Source: Psychromonas sp. SA13A (GTDB taxonomy: Bacteria; Pseudomonadota; Gammaproteobacteria; Enterobacterales; Psychromonadaceae). From it: a DNA stretch of 64,000 bases. Below the pieces are notes generated by a model, which made no database searches, had not been told where the DNA came from, and was given only the letters and a program-made list of their open reading frames with translations. Shown here in pieces: positions 19,482 to 28,539 of this stretch; position 1 is the first letter of the stretch, and each line of letters opens with the position of its first letter. A program made the position numbers and the translations under genes. The stretch lies in contig NZ_WTKU01000005.1 of NCBI RefSeq assembly GCF_011378715.1, positions 124,001-188,000 on the forward strand, written 5' to 3'.

Positions 19482-20471
19482 TTACTTCGGTTCAATCTTC
19501 ACAAGGTATTGTTTTACAGATATAAATGAAGCAATAAAACCTAATAGAGCACCAACAATAAGTAGTGTAATAGATTCATCAAAATTCAATGATATTATTT
19601 GAAATTGAGCCTGATAAAGGCCGGTTAAATTCATCACCCCAGATTCCAACCAGATAACCAGTATCCAAGAAAAGAACCAAGCAATCACACCACCCAAAAA
19701 TCCATACCAAGCTCCGATATAAATATAAGGTAATTGGATAAAACTGTTGGTTGCTCCGACTAATTTTAGTACTTCTATTTCATCACGTTGATTAAGTATG
19801 TTAAGCCGGATCGTATTACTAACAATTAATAACACAGATAATAATAATAATGTTGCAATACCAATGACCATATCAACCACAAGATAGAAAATAGCCTGTA
19901 ACTTTTCTATCCAATCAATATCAACACTTACCAAGTCAATATCTTGCTCTCGTTCAAGTTTAGCCACTAGTAATTTACTGCCTGCTGCATTCATCGCCGA
20001 TTTAACAGGTACAACCACCAGCACTGCTGGCAATGGATTTTCATCTAAATAACTTAATGCCTTTGAAAAACCAGACATCTCTTTAAACTCTAACAATGCT
20101 TGATGACGCGAAATATAAGTAACGGCTTCAATATCTTCATACAAACCTAACTTATTAATCAGTACTTGTACCCGTTCTTCAGAAATATTCTTTTTTAAAA
20201 AAAGGCTTACCTCTGAGGCGCTGTCCCATTGTCCGCTAACGCGCTCTACATTTTTATAAACTACATGGAAGACAGTGGGTAAAGATAATGCGACACCTAA
20301 TACTAGAATTGTCATCAAGGTTGCAAACGGCGTTTTCCATAATTCAAAAAAACTATGGATAACCTGATGTACATGCTGTACAAGCGTTGCTTTAACACGA
20401 CCAATAAAAGACACTTTATTAATTTTAGGAGAGCCAGATAGCTTTCTTTTTGCGCCCATCTTGTTACTCAT
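19482..20471 (-). CDS. ftsX: Cell division protein FtsX
   Basis: This 329-residue integral membrane partner of FtsE controls amidase activation at the division septum. A basic cytoplasmic N-terminus (about 55 residues) precedes the first helix (TPFATLMTILVLGVALSLPTVF), then a periplasmic domain with VSLFLKKNISEE, and three helices in the C-terminal half. The NQRDEIEVLKLVGATNSFI loop is the conserved FtsX coupling region. Its start overlaps the end of ftsE by 8 bases, so the two are translated together. Confidence 0.95.
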   Translation of the reverse strand: MSNKMGAKRKLSGSPKINKVSFIGRVKATLVQHVHQVIHSFFELWKTPFATLMTILVLGVALSLPTVFHVVYKNVERVSGQWDSASEVSLFLKKNISEERVQVLINKLGLYEDIEAVTYISRHQALLEFKEMSGFSKALSYLDENPLPAVLVVVPVKSAMNAAGSKLLVAKLEREQDIDLVSVDIDWIEKLQAIFYLVVDMVIGIATLLLLSVLLIVSNTIRLNILNQRDEIEVLKLVGATNSFIQLPYIYIGAWYGFLGGVIAWFFSWILVIWLESGVMNLTGLYQAQFQIISLNFDESITLLIVGALLGFIASFISVKQYLVKIEPK

Positions 20472-21144
20472 TACGTTCCCTTAATAAGCCGTCATTGATC
20501 ATATCACCATCACGCAATGTCAGTGTACGGTAACGCATCTTAGCAATTAGCCCTAAATCATGTGTGGCAATCAACACGGACATACCAAATTGATTTAAAG
20601 ATTCAAACAAGGTTAAAATTTCTAATGATAATTTAGGATCTAAGTTACCAGTGGGTTCATCTGCTAATAATAAAGGAGGTTGATTAATAATTGCTCGCGC
20701 TATACCTACTCGTTGTTGCTCACCACCTGATAAGTTGATGGGAAAACTGCTTTCTTTCCCCGTTAATCCCACTTTATCTAAAGCCGCTAAACTACGCCGT
20801 TTAATTTCATAACGGCTGTAACCTTCAATTAATAAAGGCAAGCCAACATTTTCAAGTACGGTACGATTCATCAATAAACGATGATCTTGAAAGATCATAC
20901 CAATATGACGACGTAAATAGGGAATATCATTGCCTTTAATATGACTGATATCATTGCCATTTAAAACAATACGCCCCGTAGTAGGGCGCTCCATCAGGCT
21001 CACCAGCTTTAATAAAGTACTTTTACCAGAACCAGAGTGGCCGGTAATAAAAGCCATTTCGCCTTGTTTTAAATGAAAGTCTACTTTATTTAAAGCGATT
21101 TGCTCATCGGCATAAATTTTGCTGACTTCTTCGAATAATATCAT
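20464..21144 (-). CDS. ftsE: Cell division ATP-binding protein FtsE
   Basis: This 226-residue ABC ATPase works with FtsX. Walker A is GHSGSGKST, the signature is LSGGEQQRVGIARA and Walker B is LLLADEPTGNLD, followed by the switch histidine in IATHDLGL. Length and FEEVSKIY start are typical. It lies 13 bases after ftsY and overlaps ftsX, in the conserved ftsY-ftsE-ftsX order. Confidence 0.97.
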   Translation of the reverse strand: MILFEEVSKIYADEQIALNKVDFHLKQGEMAFITGHSGSGKSTLLKLVSLMERPTTGRIVLNGNDISHIKGNDIPYLRRHIGMIFQDHRLLMNRTVLENVGLPLLIEGYSRYEIKRRSLAALDKVGLTGKESSFPINLSGGEQQRVGIARAIINQPPLLLADEPTGNLDPKLSLEILTLFESLNQFGMSVLIATHDLGLIAKMRYRTLTLRDGDMINDGLLRERNE

Positions 21145-21157
21145 TATCTATTTTACC

Positions 21158-23185
21158 TTATGACTCATCTTCTTTAGAGAAAAGAGCATCGATAAACTCT
21201 TTGGCGTTAAACTCCCTTAAATCATCAATGCCCTCTCCCACTCCGATATAACGGATAGGCAGTTTAAATTGGTCCGCAATAGAGAAAATAATCCCCCCTT
21301 TTGCCGTACCATCAAGCTTAGTAAAGGTCACGCCTGTCAATCCTACGGCTTGGTTAAATAATTTAACTTGGCTAATCGCATTCTGACCAGTACCCGCATC
21401 AATTGTTAACATGATTTCATGAGGGGCAGTTGGATCTTTTTTACGCATGATTCGTACTACTTTTGCCAACTCGTCCATCAAGTGATCTTTATTTTGTAAA
21501 CGGCCAGCTGTATCTGCAATTAACACATCGATACCGCGAGCTTGCGCTGCATCCATTGCATCAAATAAAACCGATGCACTATCTGCCCCCGTTTGCTGAG
21601 CAATCACAGGAATGTCGTTACGATCTCCCCAAACTTGCAACTGCTCAACAGCAGCGGCACGGAACGTATCACCGGCAGCAAGCATCACTGATTTACCTTC
21701 CTGTTGGAATTTTTTGGCTAATTTACCGATAGTGGTTGTTTTACCAACACCATTTACTCCAACCATTAAAATAACATAAGGTTTTTTAGTTTCATCAATC
21801 ACTAATGGCTTTTCAACTTCATGCAGTATATCTGATAAGTCTTTTTTCAATAACTCATAAAGAACTTCTGCATCTTTTAACTGTTTACGGTCTGCATGCT
21901 CCGTTAAATTATCAATGATACGCAATGTCGTCTCAACACCGATATCCGCGACAATAAGTTGCTCTTCTAGTTCTTCAAATAGCTCATCATCAATTTTTTT
22001 GCCTTTAAATAACGATAATAAACCACTACCAATATTAAGCCGAGTTTTCTTTAAGCCAGCAGCAAAACGAGCAAAGAAACCTAATGTATTTTTTTGTTTC
22101 TCTGCTTCAACTTCTTTTTCAGCAACTAACTTTGCCTCTATCTCAGCTTCTTGTGCTGCTTCTTCATTTGCCTCACTTTCTACCTGTTGACGTGCTAATT
22201 CAGCATTTTTTTGTGCTTCTTGATATGCCAATCTTGCTTTAGCAGCTGCCTCTTGTTGAGCTACTATTTCTAACTGACGTTGTGCCTCTTCTGCTGCCGC
22301 TTTTTCTCTTACTTCAAGTTCAGCTTGCTTACGTGCTAACAGCTCTGCGCGTTTGACTGCTAACTCTTTTTCTATTAGCTCAGCTTGCTCTTTTTCGGCT
22401 AGCTCTTTTTCTACTAGCTCGGCTTGCTCTTTTTCAGCTAATTCTCTTTCTATTAATTCGGCTTGACGCTTTGCTTCTTCAGCAGCGGCGATTTCTTGTG
22501 CTTCAAGTTCAGCCTGCTCGCGTGCTAATAGCTCGGCTTGCTCTTTTTCAGCTCGCTCTCTTTCTACTAACTCAGCTTGACGTTTTGCTTCTTCAGCAGC
22601 GGCGATCTCTTGTGCTTCAAGTTCAGCCTGCTCGCGTGCTAATAGCTCGGCTTGCTCTTTTTCAGCTCGCTCTCTTTCTACTAACTCAGCTTGACGTTTT
22701 GCTTCTTCAGCAGCGGCGATCTCTTGTGCTTCAAGTTCAGCCTGCTCGCGTGCTAATAGCTCGGCTTGCTCTTTTTCAGCTCGCTCTCTTTCTATTAGTT
22801 CAGCTTGACGTTTTGCTTCTTCAGCAGCGGCGATCTCTTGTGCTTCAAGTTCAGCCTGTTTGCGTGCTAATAGCTCGGCTTGCTCTTTTTCAGCTCGCTC
22901 TCTTTCTATTAGTTCAGCTTGACGTTTTGCTTCTTCAGCAGCGGCGATCTCTTGTGCTTCAAGTTCAGCTTGTTCACGTGCTAATAGCTCAGCTTGCTCT
23001 TTTTCAGCTCGCTCTCTTTCTATTAGTTCGGCTTGACGTTTTGCTTCTTCAGCAGCGGCGATCTCTTGTGCTTCAAGTTCAGCTTGTTCACGTGCTAATA
23101 GCTCAGCTTGCTCTTTTTCTTCTTGCTCTGTTTTCTTAGCTGGTTTTTTTGAAAACCATGAAAACAATCCTTTCTTTATAGACAT
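21158..23185 (-). CDS. ftsY: Signal recognition particle receptor FtsY with expanded repeat region
   Basis: FtsY is the membrane-associated GTPase receptor for SRP, targeting inner-membrane proteins. The C-terminal NG domain (about residues 375-675) has the GTPase motifs GVNGVGKTTT, DTFRAAA, DTAGR and TKLDGTAKGG. The N-terminal acidic A domain is greatly enlarged: after 26 residues there are six near-identical 38-residue units rich in Glu, Ala and Gln, followed by degenerate units. It is predicted as a long charged helix or coiled coil. Total length is 675 residues against 497 in E. coli. The first residues (SIKKGLFSWFSKK) are a membrane-binding amphipathic start. Confidence 0.95.
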   Translation of the reverse strand: MSIKKGLFSWFSKKPAKKTEQEEKEQAELLAREQAELEAQEIAAAEEAKRQAELIERERAEKEQAELLAREQAELEAQEIAAAEEAKRQAELIERERAEKEQAELLARKQAELEAQEIAAAEEAKRQAELIERERAEKEQAELLAREQAELEAQEIAAAEEAKRQAELVERERAEKEQAELLAREQAELEAQEIAAAEEAKRQAELVERERAEKEQAELLAREQAELEAQEIAAAEEAKRQAELIERELAEKEQAELVEKELAEKEQAELIEKELAVKRAELLARKQAELEVREKAAAEEAQRQLEIVAQQEAAAKARLAYQEAQKNAELARQQVESEANEEAAQEAEIEAKLVAEKEVEAEKQKNTLGFFARFAAGLKKTRLNIGSGLLSLFKGKKIDDELFEELEEQLIVADIGVETTLRIIDNLTEHADRKQLKDAEVLYELLKKDLSDILHEVEKPLVIDETKKPYVILMVGVNGVGKTTTIGKLAKKFQQEGKSVMLAAGDTFRAAAVEQLQVWGDRNDIPVIAQQTGADSASVLFDAMDAAQARGIDVLIADTAGRLQNKDHLMDELAKVVRIMRKKDPTAPHEIMLTIDAGTGQNAISQVKLFNQAVGLTGVTFTKLDGTAKGGIIFSIADQFKLPIRYIGVGEGIDDLREFNAKEFIDALFSKEDES
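22424..23107. repeat. Six tandem 114-bp repeats in ftsY
   Basis: Six copies of a 114-base unit code for 38-residue Glu/Ala/Gln-rich segments. Differences between copies are few (for example Ile/Val in the LIERERA/LVERERA part), showing recent duplication or conversion. The opposite strand is open for over 200 codons through this block only because of the repeat composition. Confidence 0.9.
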
Positions 23186-23281
23186 TGATTAAAAACCTTA
23201 CTAACAACCTGTTTACCCTGCTAAAATAGCAATCGTATTGAAATGCTATATTAACACTATGCTTGCCGGACTAAAAATTAT

Positions 23282-23887
23282 ATGAGTAAAAATCATCGTA
23301 CTTTAACCAAAGAAAACAATAGAAAATCAATGAGTGACGGATTTATCCGCTTAATCTCTGGTCAATGGCGAGGAAAAAAGCTTCCCGTTAAAGATAAACA
23401 AGGATTACGACCAACAACGGATCGCACAAAAGAAACTCTTTTCAATTGGTTAATGCATGATATTCGAGCTGCAAATTGTTTAGATTGTTTTAGTGGAAGT
23501 GGCAGTTTAGGTTTCGAAGCGTTGTCTCGTTATTGTCAATTCTGTACTTTCTTAGAGCTTGATAAACAAGTAGCTAAGCAGCTACAAATTAACTTAACTT
23601 CATTAAACGTGGAAAATGCGCAAATTATTCAAGGTGATTCATTAAAATACCTGCACCAAACGGCGACTCAAAACTACGATGTGGTTTTTATCGATCCTCC
23701 ATTTAATCTAGGCTTAGCTCAACCTTGTATAGAACAATTAGAAGCAAATGGATATTTAGCCAAGGGATGTCTTATTTATGTGGAAGTTGAAAGTAGCTTA
23801 AACACGTTACAAACTCCTGATAACTGGCAACTATTGAAAGAAAAAACATCGGGCCAAGTTCGTTATCAATTATTTTCAAGAGGTTAA
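23282..23887 (+). CDS. rsmD: 16S rRNA (guanine-966-N2) methyltransferase RsmD
   Basis: This AdoMet-dependent enzyme methylates G966 of 16S rRNA. The 201-residue protein contains ISGQWRGKKLPV, RPTTDRTKETLFNWL, the AdoMet motif CLDCFSGSGSLGFEALSR and the catalytic motif VFIDPPFNLG. It is divergent from ftsY, as in E. coli, across 96 bases. The first 16 residues are unconserved, so translation could instead begin at the ATG of MSDGFIRLI; the upstream start is kept here. Confidence 0.94.
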   Translation: MSKNHRTLTKENNRKSMSDGFIRLISGQWRGKKLPVKDKQGLRPTTDRTKETLFNWLMHDIRAANCLDCFSGSGSLGFEALSRYCQFCTFLELDKQVAKQLQINLTSLNVENAQIIQGDSLKYLHQTATQNYDVVFIDPPFNLGLAQPCIEQLEANGYLAKGCLIYVEVESSLNTLQTPDNWQLLKEKTSGQVRYQLFSRG

Positions 23888-23890
23888 AAA

Positions 23891-24154
23891 ATGGCTTACT
23901 TTATTCCCTTTGCAAAGTTTTTAATGATCATTATTTGGACCTTGTTGCTTGCTAATTTATTTTTTCCATTCCCTGGAAAAGCAGCAATGGCCTTTTACTT
24001 TTTATTAGCCTTTGTGATTGTAATGCATGCGATCCAATTATTAGTTATTTATGGTGCATTTGCTGAAAAGCTAAAGTTAACCAAAAAAGAATCCTTTGAA
24101 ATTTTCTTTTTTGGTGTATTTAAAATGTGGCAATTAAAAGCACGCCTTTTATAA
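23891..24154 (+). CDS. DUF1145 (YhhL-like) small membrane protein
   Basis: This 87-residue inner-membrane protein has two or three hydrophobic helices (AKFLMIIIWTLLLANLFF, AFYFLLAFVIVMHAIQLLVIY). It resembles YhhL of E. coli, which also follows rsmD. It begins three bases after the rsmD stop with an AGAGG site, so it is cotranscribed. Function is unknown. Confidence 0.8.
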   Translation: MAYFIPFAKFLMIIIWTLLLANLFFPFPGKAAMAFYFLLAFVIVMHAIQLLVIYGAFAEKLKLTKKESFEIFFFGVFKMWQLKARLL

Positions 24155-24196
24155 ACACGCTTTCTATCACTGCACATTTTTTAAAAAATGGCGAAT

Positions 24197-24233
24197 AAAA
24201 AAGGGTGATCATTATAAATGCTCACCCTTTTTT
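24197..24233. terminator. Bidirectional terminator shared by the DUF1145 gene and the CsrB-like RNA
   Basis: AAAAAAGGGTGA and TCACCCTTTTTT arms enclose a 12-base loop. The T-runs on both sides make it a terminator for the plus-strand rsmD operon and for the minus-strand RNA. Confidence 0.88.
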
Positions 24234-24380
24234 GTCGTCTTCACTTCATTCCCTTGAGATTGACCGCATCCTTGTGGCTCCATGACAATGCTTTCCTAAG
24301 CAACTCCCCTTGCCAATCCTTTGGCGGTTCCTTATCCCTGTAAACAGTTCCACTGCAACGATGCTACTTCCTTTACTTGC
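24197..24380 (-). ncRNA. csrB: CsrB/CsrC-type CsrA-sequestering RNA
   Basis: Read on the minus strand, about 185 bases contain ten GGA triplets. Several lie in hairpin loops, the hallmark of CsrA-binding decoy RNAs: GCCAA-AGGA-TTGGC, TGCTT-AGGA-AAGCA, CAGT-GGA-ACTG and GCAA-GGGGAG-TTGC. The RNA ends in the strong terminator at 24197-24233. A TATACT box at 24391-24386 would place the start near 24380; no good -35 box is seen, which is usual for promoters driven by a GacA/VarA-type regulator. It would antagonise CsrA and so affect carbon storage, motility and biofilm. The exact 5' end is an estimate. Confidence 0.83.
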
Positions 24381-24614
24381 TGCTAAGTATAAGAAATTAT
24401 TCGCAATTAGTTATTACATGAAATAGAAAATAGTTTCTAAACAGCACAAACAACATAGATAAAAGTTTAAAAAAAGATTATTTTTCAGCATGTTAAGTAA
24501 AGTTAATAAAATATGGAGAGAGATTACTTTCTTAAATAAGGCAAATAACAGTATCTAAGATGGTTGATCTCTTAGGGTAAGTTTATCTCTGTGCAGAATA
24601 AGCCGCAGCCAATA

Positions 24615-24642
24615 ATAAAAAAGTCACCGTAGTGACTTTTAA
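24615..24642 (-). terminator. Rho-independent terminator of kdsD
   Basis: A nine-base stem (AAAAGTCAC and its complement around CGTA) is followed on the minus strand by TTTTTTATT, about 50 bases past the kdsD stop. Confidence 0.83.
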
Positions 24643-24691
24643 TGGAGCATATTTTAATAAGTTAAGCTTTATGCTTAGGCAATATCTTTGG

Positions 24692-25651
24692 TTATTGTCC
24701 CCACTCGATAATGCCATCTACTTTTTTACCATCTTCACTTACCACTAACCATTTTATATGTTTTTCACGCATTAATTCTTCAGCTTCAGTTAGACGCGCT
24801 GAAGCAGAAATTAAACGTGGTGTAGGATTCATTAAATGTTCAGCTTGGCTATCAACAATACTTTCACCTGCAATTAAGAAACGACGAACATCACCATCAG
24901 TGATCACACCCTGTAAATTGCCATCTTCTAACACCAAAGCTAAACCGGTACGAGTTTCAGTCATCACCATTAACACATCAGTCACTGAAGTATCTGCACT
25001 TACAACCGGTAAGTTATCACTGCGCATTTCATCGCGAACAAAAGTTAATAAACGCTTACCTAAGCTACCGCCAGGATGAAAGCGAGCAAAATCCATTGGA
25101 CTAAAGTCTTTTTCTAACGTGAGCGTATTCGCAAGTGCGTCACCGATCACTAAGGTCAAGGTAGTAGAAGTGCTTGGTGCTAGGTTATTAGGGCAGGTTT
25201 CTTTTTCTACGCTTGCATCGAGTACAACATGAGAGTTTTTAGCAAGTGTCGATGTTGTGCCACCGGTAATTGAGATGATTTTATTACCAAAGTGTTGCAG
25301 CGATGGAATTATTTTTAGTATCTCATCTGTTTCGCCACTATATGAAATTAATAGTAATACATCTTCTTTTGTTACCATGCCTAAATCACCGTGAAAAGCT
25401 TCACCGGGATGCATAAAAAAAGAAGGCGTTCCAACGGAGGCCAATGTAGCGGCTATTTTAGTACCAATATGCCCTGATTTTCCCATTCCAGAAACAATCA
25501 CACGCCCAGTACAGTTTTTCATTAAAGCCAACGCTTGAAGATACGCTTCGCCGACCTGTTTACTATGTGTAGTAATTGCCGCACTTTGTACTTCAAATAC
25601 GTTTTTGAGTTCTTTTAACAATTGAGACTCTGGCAATGCAAAACGGGACAT
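24692..25651 (-). CDS. kdsD: Arabinose-5-phosphate isomerase (KdsD/GutQ family)
   Basis: This 319-residue enzyme interconverts ribulose-5-phosphate and arabinose-5-phosphate, the first step to Kdo of lipopolysaccharide. The SIS domain (residues 40-180) has VSGMGKSGHIGTKIAATLASVGTPSFFMHPGEAFHGDLG with the catalytic histidine region. Two CBS domains follow (DTSVTDVLMVMTETRTGLALVLE and TPRLISASARLTEAEELMREKHIKWLVV). Unlike in E. coli it is not beside the lpt genes but stands alone after a tRNA gene. Start follows AAGGAA. GutQ is the alternative name for the same activity. Confidence 0.9.
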   Translation of the reverse strand: MSRFALPESQLLKELKNVFEVQSAAITTHSKQVGEAYLQALALMKNCTGRVIVSGMGKSGHIGTKIAATLASVGTPSFFMHPGEAFHGDLGMVTKEDVLLLISYSGETDEILKIIPSLQHFGNKIISITGGTTSTLAKNSHVVLDASVEKETCPNNLAPSTSTTLTLVIGDALANTLTLEKDFSPMDFARFHPGGSLGKRLLTFVRDEMRSDNLPVVSADTSVTDVLMVMTETRTGLALVLEDGNLQGVITDGDVRRFLIAGESIVDSQAEHLMNPTPRLISASARLTEAEELMREKHIKWLVVSEDGKKVDGIIEWGQ

Positions 25652-25693
25652 GAAAATTCCTTAGTGTAGGAGGAGAAATAATAAATGAAGAAA

Positions 25694-25770
25694 TGGTCGG
25701 TATGGGAGGATTCGAACCTCCGACCCCTGACACCCCATGCCAGTGCGCTACCAAACTGCGCTACATACCG
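25694..25770 (-). tRNA. tRNA-Pro (anticodon GGG)
   Basis: The minus strand gives a 77-base tRNA. The acceptor stem is CGGTATG/CATACCG, followed by discriminator A and an encoded CCA. The D-arm is GCGCAGTTTGGTAGCGC, and the anticodon arm CTGGC-ATGGGGT-GTCAG reads GGG after U33. The T-arm contains GGTTCGAATCC. It matches bacterial proline tRNAs. Confidence 0.95.
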
Positions 25771-25892
25771 ATTTATGTAAGTCTAATTATTTATCATGAA
25801 GTTGCAACAAAAAAAGCAAGTCCAAGCGTAAACAATAAGGAAAAAGTAACGTAATTGAAACAGATTGACATATTGTGACAAAAATTGAGGCA

Positions 25893-25919
25893 AAAAATAC
25901 CCGCTCTCGGCGGGTATAG
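25893..25919 (-). terminator. Rho-independent terminator of fabV
   Basis: ATACCCGC and its complement around TCTC at 25898-25918, followed on the minus strand by six T; about 40 bases past the fabV stop. Confidence 0.85.
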
Positions 25920-25957
25920 TAGACTACTTAAATACACTCATTCAAATGAATAAGAAA

Positions 25958-27154
25958 TTATAAACAATCAAACTCAACTAAAGGTTCAACTTCAGCATCA
26001 TAATCAACACCGTCGATACCAAAACCAAATAATTGTAAAAATTCATCTTTATAATCTTGGTAGTCTGTTAGTTCAAACAGATTTTCAGTGGTAATTTGAG
26101 GCCATAGCTCTGTACAGGCTTGTTGAACATCATCACGTAATTCCCAATCATCAAGACGTAAACGACGTGCTTCATCTGTTGTAGGAGCTGAACCATCAGC
26201 TTTAAATAATTGTGTAGTAAACAGACGATGAATTTGTTCCATACAACCTTCGTGCAAACCTTTTTCTTTCATGATTCTAAAGACCATTGAAAGGTATAAA
26301 GGCATAACAGGGATAGCTGAGCTTGCTTGTGTCACAACACTTTTTTGTACTGAAACATAAGCTTCACCATTTAAAGCAGCTAATTGAGATTGAATAGCGG
26401 TAGATGCACGATCTAAATCTAATTTCGCTTTACCTAATGCGCCATTCCAGTAGATAGGCCATGTTAATTCAGTGCCGATGTAAGAGTAAGCAACGGTTTT
26501 AACACCTTCAGCTAACACACCCGCATCTGCTAGTGCATTGATCCAAAGCTCCCAATCCTGTCCACCCATAACGGTAACAGTATTAGCAACTTCTTCTTCA
26601 GTTGCAGGCTCTACTGATGCTTCAATGATCACGTCTTTGTTAGTATCAATAGCAGTTGAAGTGTAAGTTTCACCAATTGGTTTTAGGCTTGAACGAATAA
26701 CTTCGCCCGTATCAGGTAATTTACGCACAGGCGCAGCAACAGAATAGATGATTGCATCAATTTGACCTAAGTCAGCTTTGATTGTATCGATAACAAGTTG
26801 CTTTGTTTCGTTAGAGAATGCATCGCCATTAACGCTTTTAGCGTATAGACCATCTTCTTTAGCTTGTTTTTCAAATGCAGCACTGTTGTACCAACCTGCA
26901 GAACCCGTTTTACGATCAGTTGCAGGTTTTTCAAAAAACACACCAATTGTTGAAGCACCACTTCCATATGCAGCTGCAATACGAGAAGACATGCCGTAAC
27001 CAGCAGAAGAACCAATCACTAATACACGTTTAGGACCTTTTTCAATTTTGCCTTGTGCTTTTGTGTATTCAATTTGTGCTTGGATGTTTTTTTCACAACC
27101 GGTTGGGTGTGTAGTAGTACAAATAAAGCCACGAATCTTAGGTTTAATGATCAT
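25958..27154 (-). CDS. fabV: Trans-2-enoyl-ACP/CoA reductase FabV
   Basis: FabV reduces trans-2-enoyl-ACP with NADH in the last step of each fatty acid elongation round and is a triclosan-tolerant alternative to FabI. The 398-residue protein begins with [19 protein letters not shown] and has the NAD site [24 protein letters not shown]. The active-site Tyr-x8-Lys motif lies in [13 protein letters not shown]. Length and sequence are typical for Vibrio-type FabV. It is a single gene downstream of ubiI with its own terminator. Confidence 0.96.
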   Translation of the reverse strand: MIIKPKIRGFICTTTHPTGCEKNIQAQIEYTKAQGKIEKGPKRVLVIGSSAGYGMSSRIAAAYGSGASTIGVFFEKPATDRKTGSAGWYNSAAFEKQAKEDGLYAKSVNGDAFSNETKQLVIDTIKADLGQIDAIIYSVAAPVRKLPDTGEVIRSSLKPIGETYTSTAIDTNKDVIIEASVEPATEEEVANTVTVMGGQDWELWINALADAGVLAEGVKTVAYSYIGTELTWPIYWNGALGKAKLDLDRASTAIQSQLAALNGEAYVSVQKSVVTQASSAIPVMPLYLSMVFRIMKEKGLHEGCMEQIHRLFTTQLFKADGSAPTTDEARRLRLDDWELRDDVQQACTELWPQITTENLFELTDYQDYKDEFLQLFGFGIDGVDYDAEVEPLVEFDCL

Positions 27155-27318
27155 ATTTTTTCGCTCTTATGGTATTTGAAACCTTTAATGAGGGTAGTAA
27201 TGATAGAAAATCACCGCACTCGCATTAAAGGCGTAAGTAAAATTATCGCTAATATACCTGTTCTCTGGGAAAATGCCAAAAAACAGCTAAGGCTAATTAA
27301 AACCTCTATCGGGTTAAC

Positions 27319-28539
27319 TTATTCGACACCTGTTTTTATTAAACACAAATCAGGTCTATCGCCATTTAATCCCATCGCTTGTTTTATAAATTGTTTTTTC
27401 AATGGTGCTATATTACTGGCCATTAATAATGCGACGTCCCTCACCAATTTTTGCACAGGATTTGCACCATTAAATAATTGTTTCAAACCTTCCATGGAAG
27501 CAATCATTTGGATCGCTTCGGCTTTACGCCAACGTTCGAAATGACGCAAATGAGGGTATAAACCAATATCATTACCTAATACCGTATGTTTGATTAATTC
27601 CTGCCCTAAACACGCGGCATCGAGTAAACCTAGGTTCACGCCCTGACCAGCTAAAGGGTGAATAGTATGCGCAGCATCGCCAATTAAAGCGACACGATGT
27701 TTTGCAAAATCTCGAGCATAACGCATGCTTAAAGCAATGCTTTGACGTTGGCCTTGTACTTCACAGGGACCTAGGCAATTGTCAAAGGTACGACTTAGAT
27801 GTTGATTGAAGGTTTGATCATCTAAAGCCAGTAAAGCTTTTGCTTTTTCAGGCGGCAAAGACCATACGATAGAACTAAGATGTTGTTGGTATAAAGGCAA
27901 AAAGGCTAGTGGTCCTTGCGGGGTAAATATTTGACGAGCACAAGCTTGGTGATTTTCAACGGTTTTTATCGTAGCAACAATAGCATGATGCTCATAATCC
28001 CATTGTGTTAAAGGAATATTAAGCTGCGTTCTTACCCATGAATTAGCACCATCGGCAGCTACCACTAACTTTGATGTCAGTTGTTTGCCACTGTTTAATG
28101 TTAACCAAGCTTCCCCCTCTCCGATAGCCATACTTTGTAGTGAATCGGGACAGAAAAAAGTGACATTTTGCTGTTGTTGTACACTCTGTTGTAAAGCTTG
28201 CTGTAAATTTTTATTCTCTACAATGTACCCTAAGTCTTTTTGGTCAACTTGTTTGGCATTAAAGTCAATTTTACCAAAGCTATCTTTTTCCCATACTTGC
28301 ATCGTATGGTACGGCGTAATACGTTGTGCTTTTAGTAATGGCCAAATACCTAAATTATCAAACAGGGTTTTGCTAGCAAAGCTAATCGCACTGACCCTAC
28401 TTTCAGGGGTATCACTTAACGCCACTGTTTCATTAGCTTCAATGATAGCAATAGATAAATGACTTTTAGCTAAACATTTGGCTAATGTTAATCCAACCAT
28501 TCCGCCACCGACAATGGTGACATCGTAAGACTGCATCAT
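27319..28539 (-). CDS. ubiI: 2-octaprenylphenol/ubiquinone C5 hydroxylase (UbiI/VisC)
   Basis: This FAD-dependent monooxygenase of ubiquinone synthesis has 406 residues. It shows the N-terminal dinucleotide fold GGGMVGLTLAKCLAK, the DG motif AADGANSWVR and the FAD site ALIGDAAHTIHPLAGQGVNLGLLDA. It is the last gene of the ygfB-pepP-ubiH-ubiI operon, as in E. coli, and its ATG overlaps the ubiH stop (ATGA). The related UbiF has the same domains, but position favours UbiI. Confidence 0.92.
   Translation of the reverse strand: MMQSYDVTIVGGGMVGLTLAKCLAKSHLSIAIIEANETVALSDTPESRVSAISFASKTLFDNLGIWPLLKAQRITPYHTMQVWEKDSFGKIDFNAKQVDQKDLGYIVENKNLQQALQQSVQQQQNVTFFCPDSLQSMAIGEGEAWLTLNSGKQLTSKLVVAADGANSWVRTQLNIPLTQWDYEHHAIVATIKTVENHQACARQIFTPQGPLAFLPLYQQHLSSIVWSLPPEKAKALLALDDQTFNQHLSRTFDNCLGPCEVQGQRQSIALSMRYARDFAKHRVALIGDAAHTIHPLAGQGVNLGLLDAACLGQELIKHTVLGNDIGLYPHLRHFERWRKAEAIQMIASMEGLKQLFNGANPVQKLVRDVALLMASNIAPLKKQFIKQAMGLNGDRPDLCLIKTGVE

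Noticed and set aside
22471..23139. 222-codon open frame on the plus strand opposite ftsY
   Set aside because: It mirrors the 114-bp repeats; the Leu/Gln/Val-rich product is the shadow of a Glu/Ala-rich coding repeat.
27053..27544. 163-codon plus-strand frame opposite the fabV start and ubiI end
   Set aside because: Both ends are antisense to well-conserved genes, and the sequence shows no domain.
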